Positions 30,001 through 37,723 of a stretch of DNA of 44,212 nucleotides are shown one piece after another. The stretch comes from Clostridiales bacterium. Lineage in GTDB: Bacteria; Bacillota; Clostridia; Monoglobales; WRBX01. The first letter of the stretch is position 1. Each line of letters opens with the position of its first letter. Made by a program: the position numbers and the translations under genes. A model generated the notes under the pieces. The model made no database searches and was not told where the DNA came from. It worked only from the letters and a program-made list of their open reading frames with translations. The DNA lies in contig JAISFC010000010.1 of assembly GCA_031263785.1 (NCBI GenBank), positions 1 to 44,212 on the forward strand, in the 5' to 3' direction.

Positions 30001-33000
30001 TGCCGCCATTTATCGTGATTTCTCCGCTCTCTTTCGTCGTGGCGCTCCCGATGCCCGCGCCTAAGGAGTTTGTCGATGCGTTTAAGCTACCGGGACCGTC
30101 TATAGTTATTTTTGTGCCCGCGTTCACTTCCAGCGCAGCGTGGTTCGTCACTCCATAAAGTATATTCGTCCCCATAATCACCAAGTTCACCGTCGTACCC
30201 GTGCCGTCAAGCAGAAATGCAGCGCTGTCCGCCAGCCCGTTCATGTTCATATGTACATTCACCAGCGCGACATTCGCGGTAACCCCGGTCGCCACCACGA
30301 TTCTGTATTTAGTTAAAGTCGCATTTTCATTCACAATCATATAATCGCTGTTGCTCGCGAGCGTTATAACGCCGCTCATCTCCGTCCAGCCGGGACCACC
30401 GGCAGATAGGTCGTTAAGCGACAAATCAATTGTCCCGGGACCAACCAAGGTTTTCATCTGCGTGGTCGCCCCGCGCAAATAGCTCCCCGAGTAGGTTATC
30501 CCCATCAGCTTAAACTTTATTTCCTCCTCCACCGTGCCGCTGTCGTTCGTCATCGGTAGGTAGAGGTACAATCTGGAGTTGCTGTCCGTGTATACGTCCC
30601 TAATTCCATACACCTTCAACGTCGCGTTTGCCGTCTGCTCGCACCCAATCGTGTCAATTACGCCGCTCGTCACCTTCGAGTCCGGGAAGGACGGGTTCAA
30701 AGTGAGCGTATTCCTGTAGACGTCCAGCCCCGCGCTATTTTTAGGCGCTATAACGCCGCCGTTCACCGCGCGCACGCTCCCGCCGTTTATCGTCAGCGAT
30801 GCCTCCGAGCCGTCCGTCGTGGAGCTCGCCCCCAAGCCTATATCGTTTTGCCCCGTCGCGGTTGCACGGGTTGTCCCGCCGTTTATCGTGATTGCAATAG
30901 CTTCGTCCGAGGACCCCCCTGTGCCGATTCCCGCGCCGCTCCCGCCGCCTTGCGCCGTTATCCTGCCGCCGTTTATCGTTATTTCAGTCGAGCCGCCCGT
31001 CACCGTTCCGCCCGAGCCAATCCCCGCGCCCGCTCCCTTGCCCAGCGCGTCTATCGTCCCTCCGTCTATCGTAATCGTGCCGCCGTTGCTCCCTTTGCCG
31101 CCGCCTATCCCCGCGCCGCTTCCGCCGCCCGACGATGCCGTTATAGTTCCGCCTGTTATATGTATCTCCCCTGCCTCGCAGCCGTCCGAGCTGCCTATCC
31201 CCGCGCTGTCCGCGCCGCCCTCCGCCGTTATATTTCCGCCGCTTATCGCTATTTTGCCCGCCTCGCCGCCGATGCCCGCCGCCTTTTGCCCGCCGCCCGT
31301 CGTCCAAGTGTACGCCCAAATAGTCGCTTCGCCGGTATCTTCCGATATAATAATCTCATCAACCGTCCCGCCGTCGCCCGCTCCGATTGCCGAGCCGCCA
31401 TTGCCGCACCAAGCATCAACATCGCCGCCGCTTATCGTTATCTTGCCCACCTCGCTGTCCGTTCCGCCGCCGATTGCCGCGCCACCGCCCGAGGACCCCA
31501 CGTCTATAGTGCCCGCTGATATAACAATTTCGTCAATCTTGCCGCCCTCGCCCGCGCCTATTCCCGCGCCTTTAGCTCCAACGCCATTGTTAGTTGTTCC
31601 AATGTTAATCGTCCCGCCGTCAATATTAATAGTCCCCACCGTGCCGCCGCCGATTCCCGAGCCGCCATCCACGGTCATAACCTTATCCTCGGAGTTTTTA
31701 ATGCTTATTTCGCCGATGGACGCGCCCTCGCTTGCGCCTATTCCCGCCGCTTTTGTGCCGCCCGTCGCCGTAAACGTTGTATTATCTTCTATTATAATGC
31801 TGCCTTCCGAGCCGTCAGTACCCTTGCCGACGCCAATCGCCGCGCCGCTACCTTCATTTAATACGTTCACATCGCTTCCGGTAATCTCAATCGTGCCGCC
31901 CCATCTCGTATCCACGCCCGTGCCGATAGTCGCCCCGGCGCCCTCGTTGCCCGCCACGATAGTCGAGTTCGTAATCGTGATATCCCCCGCCGAACCGCCG
32001 CCAATTGCGGAATTACCGCTCATTCCGGTCGATGTAATTTTAGAGTTATCTATCTTAATATCACTCGTCCCTTTGAACGACGCGCCTATTCCCGTCCCGT
32101 AGCCTAAGCCGGATTGACTTACTTCATTTGTCTGCACGACATATCCACCGCTATTTATCGTTATCACGCTGTGGTTGCCGTGCGTCTTCGTCCCGCCGCC
32201 GCCGCCAATTGCCGCCGCCTGCCCGGGGTTATCCTTCGTGTCCTCATCCGTACTGCCGCTTGCCCAAACCTGCACGATACTACCAACTATATTTATTTCG
32301 CCGCCGTTTACCGTTGTCGCCGCGTCCGTGGCATACCCGCCGCCGATTCCCGCGCCCCACTCACCTGCCGCTACCACGTTCATCTCAACAGATCCCGTAT
32401 TTCTTATATTTATTACTCCCGCGTTCGGGTTGCCGCCAAGCCGCTCATCGCCGCCGCCTATGCCCGCCGTATAACCAATAGCATTTAACGTCGCTCCACC
32501 CCAATACGGTCCGGAGTTCTCTATTATCAATTCCGCGCCCTCCGGCACGTAGATTCCCGTATTATCTTTCGATTGAATGGTGGTGGCGTAATGCGGATGT
32601 CCGCCTCCTGCTACTGAATACACTTGCAAAGTCACTTTTGCTCCCTCGCCTATTGATAGTGCCGGGAGACCGGTTTCCGTTATTATGCTATCGCCGTACA
32701 TATATATAACCGCTTCCACTTCCATAGCTACGGCAAAACTATGCGTCCAATTAGCGGTGGCTATTTGATAATTTCCGTTCTCCGTGATTGTAATTATACC
32801 GTTCTGAACTACCCACCCCGTGTCTCCTTCGCCCTCAACTTCGGAATCTATCGTTACCCATTCGTCGGCTGCCTTCGCCACATTTACATCATCCACATCA
32901 TTTATCTCCGGGTTGGGCATTAGAGCCAATATCATGGCGGACATCAACAAAACCGCCCATATTTTCCTCCATTTTGCACTCATCATTATCTTCCGCAACC

Positions 33001-33022
33001 CCTTCCACATGCTCCCCCGCAC
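27044..33022 (-). CDS. 1992-aa secreted beta-helix repeat protein with cohesin-like and dockerin-like C-terminal regions
   Basis: N-terminal signal region; dozens of ~20-25-aa repeats of the form 'xGxItIsGGxIxAxGxxxxAGIGGG'; C-terminal 'MEGTIDVSFENPYGLDGFAMALPFLFDNDKIEITDL' and 'INEYLGVDAADYTTVLRYLGK'. Start codon uncertain. Confidence 0.85.
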   Translation of the reverse strand: MRGSMWKGLRKIMMSAKWRKIWAVLLMSAMILALMPNPEINDVDDVNVAKAADEWVTIDSEVEGEGDTGWVVQNGIITITENGNYQIATANWTHSFAVAMEVEAVIYMYGDSIITETGLPALSIGEGAKVTLQVYSVAGGGHPHYATTIQSKDNTGIYVPEGAELIIENSGPYWGGATLNAIGYTAGIGGGDERLGGNPNAGVINIRNTGSVEMNVVAAGEWGAGIGGGYATDAATTVNGGEINIVGSIVQVWASGSTDEDTKDNPGQAAAIGGGGGTKTHGNHSVITINSGGYVVQTNEVSQSGLGYGTGIGASFKGTSDIKIDNSKITSTGMSGNSAIGGGSAGDITITNSTIVAGNEGAGATIGTGVDTRWGGTIEITGSDVNVLNEGSGAAIGVGKGTDGSEGSIIIEDNTTFTATGGTKAAGIGASEGASIGEISIKNSEDKVMTVDGGSGIGGGTVGTINIDGGTINIGTTNNGVGAKGAGIGAGEGGKIDEIVISAGTIDVGSSGGGAAIGGGTDSEVGKITISGGDVDAWCGNGGSAIGAGDGGTVDEIIISEDTGEATIWAYTWTTGGGQKAAGIGGEAGKIAISGGNITAEGGADSAGIGSSDGCEAGEIHITGGTITASSGGGSGAGIGGGKGSNGGTITIDGGTIDALGKGAGAGIGSGGTVTGGSTEITINGGRITAQGGGSGAGIGTGGSSDEAIAITINGGTTRATATGQNDIGLGASSTTDGSEASLTINGGSVRAVNGGVIAPKNSAGLDVYRNTLTLNPSFPDSKVTSGVIDTIGCEQTANATLKVYGIRDVYTDSNSRLYLYLPMTNDSGTVEEEIKFKLMGITYSGSYLRGATTQMKTLVGPGTIDLSLNDLSAGGPGWTEMSGVITLASNSDYMIVNENATLTKYRIVVATGVTANVALVNVHMNMNGLADSAAFLLDGTGTTVNLVIMGTNILYGVTNHAALEVNAGTKITIDGPGSLNASTNSLGAGIGSATTKESGEITINGGTIYARGGSTSAGIGGGYRGSNGVVTINGGKVEARAATEAAGIGGGQNPSNNGITGHGGKITINGGEILAICEGGTGSGIGAGRFGDSGIIKINGGKIEARGMNDASGYAGAGIGGSRRVDEITITGGIIKIPTFNYGTGIGNGYVGGTGISTTGTINISGGNITIDSGNNYGAGIGCGYLNMLDKINISGGKITVYGKGNSAGIGTGGSSGGTMSTINEINIAGGEITAYGNNSAAIGGGTGGTAGHFGIINIYDGIIKAYGTGGAGIGGGTASQQQGTINISGGDITATSVSGAGIGYGLSAGSNSRIYINISGGKVRATGGSNLCSGIGLGNSADGNGVQVNVIISGGDIVASGPTDGSAGAGIGVQNQGSIVTITGGSVTAIGMVSCAGIGGRTGMQFQTRAEIMIDGGTVRAIANGDTGAAIGGGSVYEGVGEVRINGGSVYVNNLKGPRPRNNSNQNVYYNIWQVGRPAVANAQVLSGKIGNVDMAQAPAGNVYGIKDVYTDSVGQVYFWLRETAAEELVKVTAGKSVYGKAYTRVAFDINSQVLQAGAISVLMSPDDTKKKVGMEGTIDVSFENPYGLDGFAMALPFLFDNDKIEITDLETIDFDIKGLGSVVVNGTSLSDLTPYDSSTEVVSVINAAGKFLLSWAVLEGQSLPSVPHTVENQTPYFRIHYKVRDDSEFNVPFHIKEYSNLNGIQQDPLFGMGGSKGVISSNYGDYGAYVLATGYIESVTNEYVNLGVPTVEVMIFDEITDFEVTLRGRAVLTGKQRAYFADLNYTPDLQRMDAGIRVELYEVETDGTIIGRVEDIVYTQPMNMTGVMANKSLAVYNWEMRIPKELAEAIALSDPDTGAPKYMLRFSRYGSNGGDVGTVRQESYLWAEMYIDGTKMNVGGLTEASVLSINDIAYLYAGAFYLNSVNKYAITTADLNTIKGQVGNDNIEGITTIYNINEYLGVDAADYTTVLRYLGKTRMQPLPLVVTMY

Positions 33023-33046
33023 GCATTTCTTTTTTCTTCTATGTCT

Positions 33047-33075
33047 ATTTAATCACACTTGTAACAAAATTGCAA
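33047..33075 (-). promoter_or_regulatory. promoter of the 1992-aa gene, -35 inside a repeat array
   Basis: Minus strand TTGCAA-17 nt-TTAAAT. Confidence 0.5.
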
Positions 33076-33129
33076 CACTTTTTTTTATTTGTAACAAAAA
33101 TGTAATATTTCTGTAACATTTCTGTAACA
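33060..33129 (-). promoter_or_regulatory. array of six GTTACA-like hexamers, mostly 11-bp phased
   Basis: gtaaca/gcaaca/gtaaca/gtaata/gtaaca/gtaaca at 33061, 33072, 33091, 33102, 33113, 33124 on + strand. Confidence 0.7.
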
Positions 33130-33245
33130 TTTCTCCCGACACCCCCACCGCCATTTATCCCCTTTTCCCCCCATAACCACCGACTAAATTAACATTCCAC
33201 CATCCCCCCCCCAAAATAACACAAATCCCCACTTCCTCCCCAACA

Positions 33246-33280
33246 AAAAAAAGACGCCGAAGCATATTCAGCGTCTTTTA
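33246..33280 (-). terminator. terminator of PIN module 1
   Basis: AAAAGACGCTGAATATGCTTCGGCGTCTTTTTTTT on minus strand. Confidence 0.75.
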
Positions 33281-33284
33281 TAGA

Positions 33285-33449
33285 CTATATACCAACTTTT
33301 CCCCTTCTTCTTGCTGCCACATACTCACTTCTTCGCCTGCCGTCTTCTCTGGCAAGCTTCAAAAACTCCTCGTCCGACAGATGTTTTGTGGCTTCATAAC
33401 GTTCCGCTCTTTTTTTATGCAGATATTCAATCGGCAACGGATTATTCAT
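33285..33449 (-). CDS. 54-aa basic protein, putative antitoxin of PIN module 1
   Basis: MNNPLPIEYLHKKRAERYEATKHLSDEEFLKLAREDGRRRSEYVAARRRGKVGI; ATG overlaps PIN stop (ATGAATAA). Not in ORF track. Confidence 0.65.
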   Translation of the reverse strand: MNNPLPIEYLHKKRAERYEATKHLSDEEFLKLAREDGRRRSEYVAARRRGKVGI

Positions 33450-33930
33450 TATCATCATCTCCTTCGATAAATATTGCCGGGGTTTGTATGTTTGGTTGAT
33501 ACACCCCTAACTTTCCGTTAATTTCCTGCACCATTTCAATAGTGCGTCTTTTAACGAAGTGTTTCATATTCCAACTTAATATATATTTGCAGTCGCTTAT
33601 GCTTGCAACCGCTATGTGTCGACAATCCGCTCTTGCCCTCGCCGGCAAAACTCCTGTTTCTAAATACTCATTTGCAAGCGACAAAGATTTTTCCGTTTCC
33701 TCAACCTCTGTGTATTCCAACATATTCAGAACATCGTATAACGCGTCTATTTCCTCTTGCGTTCCACAATCTTCAATTTCTTCGTAAACGACAGGGGAAA
33801 CAACTATTTCATATTCTCCCCGTTTTAATTGTTCCCAAAGCTTTCTGGTGATATCACGCTTTTCCGGCGTGTCGTCCGCGTAATAATGGCTAACCACAGA
33901 AGACTCAACATACACTCTTGGCTTAATCAC
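33442..33930 (-). CDS. PIN-domain (VapC-like) toxin, copy 1
   Basis: GTG start after AGGAGC; IKPRVYVESSVVSHYYAD..., ADCRHIAVASISDCKYILSWNMKHFV. Confidence 0.8.
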   Translation of the reverse strand: MIKPRVYVESSVVSHYYADDTPEKRDITRKLWEQLKRGEYEIVVSPVVYEEIEDCGTQEEIDALYDVLNMLEYTEVEETEKSLSLANEYLETGVLPARARADCRHIAVASISDCKYILSWNMKHFVKRRTIEMVQEINGKLGVYQPNIQTPAIFIEGDDDNE

Positions 33931-33975
33931 GAGCTTTCGCTCCTTTCTTCCTACTATTAGTATAGCATTTGCCGC

Positions 33976-33999
33976 GGTAAAAGTCAATATATTTTTACC
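33976..33999. promoter_or_regulatory. palindromic operator GGTAAAA-N10-TTTTACC over the -35 of PIN module 1
   Basis: Minus promoter TTGACT-17-TATACT (33959-33987) embedded in a perfect inverted repeat. Confidence 0.65.
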
Positions 34000-34081
34000 A
34001 AATTTGTAAAGCGTCTATAATAACATGTGCGTTTCCATTTGTGCAACGCACCGTTGCACAAATTCCGCGCCATTCAAATAA

Positions 34082-34115
34082 AAAAAGACGCTGAAACATA
34101 TTCAGCATCTTTATC
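34082..34115 (-). terminator. terminator of PIN module 2
   Basis: AAAGATGCTGAATATGTTTCAGCGTCTTTTTTT on minus strand. Confidence 0.7.
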
Positions 34116-34116
34116 G

Positions 34117-34281
34117 TCATGTTCGGGTAGCTCTCGCTACGTTCCCTCTCGCTTTCGCCTTTAAATACAGCGGATTTTCCACGGAACGCTTTAAAATTTC
34201 TTCGTTTGACAAATCCTTTGTTTCTTCGTAGATTTCAGTTCTAATTCTACGCAATTCCTTCATCGGCATTGGATTATTCAT
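34117..34281 (-). CDS. 54-aa basic protein, putative antitoxin of PIN module 2
   Basis: MNNPMPMKELRRIRTEIYEETKDLSNEEILKRSVENPLYLKAKARGNVARATRT; same ATGAATAA overlap. Not in ORF track. Confidence 0.65.
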   Translation of the reverse strand: MNNPMPMKELRRIRTEIYEETKDLSNEEILKRSVENPLYLKAKARGNVARATRT

Positions 34282-34762
34282 CTTCCTCATCCCCTTCTCC
34301 TATATATACGGCAGGTGTCTGTATGTTAGGTTGAAATATTCCCAACCTTCCGTTTACTTCTTGCACCATTTCCATAGTTGCTCTCCTTACAAAATGTTTC
34401 ATATTCCAGCTTAATATATATTTGCAACCGTAAACACTTGCCACGGCTATATGTCTGCTGTCAACCTTTGCCCTCTGCGGCAGAACCCCCGTTGCCATAT
34501 ATTCGTCGGAAAGCGAAAGCGTTTCGTCGGTCTCTTCAATCAACGTGAAATTAAGCTCATTAAGCAGGTTATATAGCACATCTTTTTCTTCCTGCGTTTT
34601 GCATTTGTTTATTTCTTCAAAAACAACCGGCGAAAATGCTACTTCATGTTCTCCTTGTTTTAGTTGTTCCCAAAGCTTTCTAGTAATATCACGCCGCCAC
34701 GGTCTGTCGTCTGCGTAATAATGGCTAACAACCGAAGAGTCCAAATATACTTTTGGTTTCAT
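34274..34762 (-). CDS. PIN-domain (VapC-like) toxin, copy 2
   Basis: MKPKVYLDSSVVSHYYADD..., VDSRHIAVASVYGCKYILSWNMKHFV; paralogue of 33442-33930. Confidence 0.82.
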   Translation of the reverse strand: MKPKVYLDSSVVSHYYADDRPWRRDITRKLWEQLKQGEHEVAFSPVVFEEINKCKTQEEKDVLYNLLNELNFTLIEETDETLSLSDEYMATGVLPQRAKVDSRHIAVASVYGCKYILSWNMKHFVRRATMEMVQEVNGRLGIFQPNIQTPAVYIGEGDEEDE

Positions 34763-34810
34763 AACCCGCTTCCGCTCCTTTCTTCTTACTATTAGTATAG
34801 CATTTTGCGC

Positions 34811-34834
34811 GGTAAAAGTCAATATATTTTTACC
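34811..34834. promoter_or_regulatory. palindromic operator GGTAAAA-N10-TTTTACC over the -35 of PIN module 2
   Basis: Identical palindrome to copy 1; minus promoter TTGACT-17-TATACT (34794-34822). Confidence 0.65.
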
Positions 34835-34855
34835 AAATTTGCAAAGCGTCCATTC

Positions 34856-36073
34856 TTATTGTTCCAAAAGCCAGTCGGCTATGTGCATCAATTTTATGCC
34901 CTCATGGTTGCCCCCTGCAAGCTCCCCCGTCGAAAGAACATATTTAGGGTAATTATCTTGTATTTTAAGCAAATTGCCATATTCTCTATCCTTTGTATCT
35001 TGCTTTTTAATTTCCTCCGCCACTTGAATATACAGCTTCTCCCCTTGCCTTTCCGCCACAAAATCAATCTCATTTTCATTATATTTGCCCACATACACAT
35101 CATATCCCCTGCGGCAAAGCTCCAAATAAACGATGTTTTCAAGTATGCCGGTCAAATCTGTATCATCGTAGCCCAGCACGGCGTGCTTGAAGCTTGCGTC
35201 CGATATATAAAACTTTTCGAGAGTCCTAAGTATCTCCTTGCCCTGAATATCATAACGGGAGCAGCGATAGAGAATAAAAGCGTCCTCCAGCTTCTTGAGA
35301 TAATCATAGATTGTTTCAATATTAACGGTTCTATTATCACTTTTAAAAAACTTCGCAATGCTATTAGCGGAAAAAGTATTACCAACATTATTAAAAGCAA
35401 ACTTGACTATTCGCTCTAGCAGGTCAACCTTTCTGATTTCACTGCGCTTGACAATATCCGTGAAAATCGTTGTATTGTAGATGTCTTTGACGAGTGTATA
35501 GGCTTCATTTCTATCCGTCGGCGTTTTCGCGACCGCCGGGAAACCGCCGAATTCGACATAATTCTTAAATTCATCCTTAACCGCCCCGAGCGTCGTATAG
35601 GTTTTCTTAAACTCCAAAAACTCCGCGAAAGAAAGCGGAAAAACCGGGATAGAAACATAACGCCCCGTTAAATACGTTGAAATTTCCCTCGAGAGCATAC
35701 GCGAATTTGAGCCGGTAACAAAAATTTCGCAATCATATTCGCTGCCATCAAAAAACGTATTGACAATGCGCTCCCAGCCGTCAACTTCCTGTATTTCATC
35801 AAGCAACAAATACAACTTCCCTTTAACCGCGAACTTTGCCTTTAATTCTTCAAAAATTCGCTTAGAAGGCACATCTTCATATTCAAAAGCGGCATAGTTA
35901 ATATAAACTATGTTTTCATCCTTAATCCTTCTGGATTTGAGTTCTTCAATAATCATTTGCATAATAGTCGATTTTCCGCTCCTGCGGACACCAACCAAAA
36001 CCTTGACAACGTCAAGCCCAATCAGCTTCTTAACTTTTTGGATGTAATCATTTCTTTTTATCAACTTAACCAC
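34856..36073 (-). CDS. AAA+ ATP-binding protein, DUF4143-type
   Basis: VKVLVGVRRSGKSTIMQMI, KLYLLLDEIQEVDGWE, IFVTGSNSRMLSREISTYLTGRY, NENEIDFVAERQGEKLYIQVAEEI. Confidence 0.9.
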   Translation of the reverse strand: MVKLIKRNDYIQKVKKLIGLDVVKVLVGVRRSGKSTIMQMIIEELKSRRIKDENIVYINYAAFEYEDVPSKRIFEELKAKFAVKGKLYLLLDEIQEVDGWERIVNTFFDGSEYDCEIFVTGSNSRMLSREISTYLTGRYVSIPVFPLSFAEFLEFKKTYTTLGAVKDEFKNYVEFGGFPAVAKTPTDRNEAYTLVKDIYNTTIFTDIVKRSEIRKVDLLERIVKFAFNNVGNTFSANSIAKFFKSDNRTVNIETIYDYLKKLEDAFILYRCSRYDIQGKEILRTLEKFYISDASFKHAVLGYDDTDLTGILENIVYLELCRRGYDVYVGKYNENEIDFVAERQGEKLYIQVAEEIKKQDTKDREYGNLLKIQDNYPKYVLSTGELAGGNHEGIKLMHIADWLLEQ

Positions 36074-36083
36074 CTCTAACTAT

Positions 36084-36112
36084 ATTATAACCCAAATAAA
36101 AATTTTTGTCAA
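36084..36112 (-). promoter_or_regulatory. promoter of the DUF4143-type gene
   Basis: Minus strand TTGACA-17-TATAAT. Confidence 0.8.
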
Positions 36113-36173
36113 GAACTTTTTATGGTTATAACCCGAAAAACTTTCGCAAATTCCCTCGCCGCAACTTTTGATA

Positions 36174-36202
36174 TTGACAAATCTAATTTAAAATAGTATA
36201 AT
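36174..36202 (+). promoter_or_regulatory. promoter of the DUF234-type ATPase gene
   Basis: TTGACA-17-TATAAT. Confidence 0.8.
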
Positions 36203-36244
36203 TGAAATTAGAATAATCCAAAATAGAAAGTGATGTGTTGCCGT

Positions 36245-37654
36245 ATGCAATTTTTCGGAAGAAACAGCGAATTAGAGCATTTAGAAAGTGAATTTAGCAA
36301 GGATAATAGCACGTTTGTCGCTATATATGGTCGTAGACGCGTGGGGAAAACCCGCTTAATTAAGGAGTTTATCAATGAAAAAAACGCCTTGTATTTTCTC
36401 GCGAGCAAGGAAAGCGAAGTGCTGAATTTACAGGATTTTTCAAGAGCTGTCGACGAATTTACGGGAACGAGCCACACGACGAAATCAAGGTATGACAATT
36501 GGCGCGACCCTTTTATTGATATTGTAAATTTTAAATCTAACGAAAAAAAGGTTATTGTTATAGACGAATTCCCCTATTTAATCAAAGAAAACTCTGCCAT
36601 ACCATCAATATTCCAATGGATTTGGGACGAAAAGTTGAGGGACGCTAATATTATGCTTATTTTGTGCGGTTCACACATGAGCATGATGATTGAGCACATT
36701 TTCAATTATTCCAGCCCTTTGTACGGACGCAGGACCTCGCAAATAAAGCTAAAGCCTATTTCTTTTTCAGAGTTTAACGCAAATTCGACAGGGAGTTTTG
36801 AAAATAAAATTGAAAGATATGCAATTACAGGGGGCGTCCCTCGTTATCTTGAGTTTTTCTACGACGCAAGCTCCATTCAAAAGCAGCTTGAAAGCAGCGT
36901 TTTTTCGACTAATAGCTTTTTATACGAAGAGCCTATGTTTTTGTTGAAAGATGAAGTTGAAACGCCTGTAACTTATTTATCCATACTAAAAACAATTAGC
37001 ATGGGCAGGCACAAACCCTCTGAAATCGCGACTGTTCTGGAGAAAAAAAGCAACGACCTATCGCCATATTTAAACACTTTAATTGACTTGGGTTTTATTG
37101 AAAAGCAGGTGCCGATAACCGAGAACAATCCCGAAAAATCAAGGAAAGGACTATATTTTATAAGTGATAATTTTATGCGTTTTTGGTTTAAGTATGTCGC
37201 CCCGAACAAAAGCCAATTAGAGATTGACAATAAGCAAACGGTTTGGGAAGCCATGGATAAGGATTTTATTTCTTCGTTTGTTGCCCGCAGTTACGAGGAT
37301 ATTTGCAAAGACATCTTCTTGAATTTGTGGAAAACAGGGAGCATAGATTACTCCCCTACTAAAATCGGTTCGTTCTGGCAAGGCGATATGCAAATTGACG
37401 TTGTTTGCCCTGATAATTCCCACAAAAAAGTATTTTTCGGCGAGTGCAAATATCACGAAAAGCCGATTGACGCCGATGTATATTTTGATTTGAAGAAGAA
37501 AGTTACGGAAAACAAGGAATTAACACAGAATTTTGCCGGTTATGAATTTATCTATGGCATTTTTTCTAAAAGCGGATTTACGCAAAGGCTTTTAGATGTC
37601 GCGAAAGATAATGAGGATTTATTGTTAATAAACGAGGATAAAATCATAGTCTAA
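36245..37654 (+). CDS. AAA ATP-binding protein (archaeal-type ATPase/DUF234-like)
   Basis: MQFFGRNSELEHLESEF...FVAIYGRRRVGKTRLIKEF; VIVIDEFPYLI; C-terminal nuclease-like FFGECKYHEKPID. Start could be 36230. Confidence 0.87.
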   Translation: MQFFGRNSELEHLESEFSKDNSTFVAIYGRRRVGKTRLIKEFINEKNALYFLASKESEVLNLQDFSRAVDEFTGTSHTTKSRYDNWRDPFIDIVNFKSNEKKVIVIDEFPYLIKENSAIPSIFQWIWDEKLRDANIMLILCGSHMSMMIEHIFNYSSPLYGRRTSQIKLKPISFSEFNANSTGSFENKIERYAITGGVPRYLEFFYDASSIQKQLESSVFSTNSFLYEEPMFLLKDEVETPVTYLSILKTISMGRHKPSEIATVLEKKSNDLSPYLNTLIDLGFIEKQVPITENNPEKSRKGLYFISDNFMRFWFKYVAPNKSQLEIDNKQTVWEAMDKDFISSFVARSYEDICKDIFLNLWKTGSIDYSPTKIGSFWQGDMQIDVVCPDNSHKKVFFGECKYHEKPIDADVYFDLKKKVTENKELTQNFAGYEFIYGIFSKSGFTQRLLDVAKDNEDLLLINEDKIIV

Positions 37655-37723
37655 TTTGAATTGAATAATCCCGATTATCATAAATGAGCTATTCGATATT
37701 TTTGAATAGTTCATTTTACCTTT

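Noticed and set aside
30819-32102. 427-aa plus-strand ORF (MELAPKPISFCPVAVARVV...) and similar long ORFs opposite the giant gene
   Set aside because: Antisense shadow of the GIGGG repeats (Pro/Ala/Ile-rich reverse translation); no start context, and overlaps a clear signal-peptide-bearing minus-strand gene.
28700-32500. Regularly spaced short GC-rich repeats that could suggest a CRISPR array
   Set aside because: Repeats are in frame and encode the beta-helix rungs; no conserved full-length DNA repeat/spacer pattern and no cas genes.
33060-33129. TGTAACA repeats as replication iterons
   Set aside because: No rep gene nearby; spacing and position over a promoter fit a response-regulator array better.
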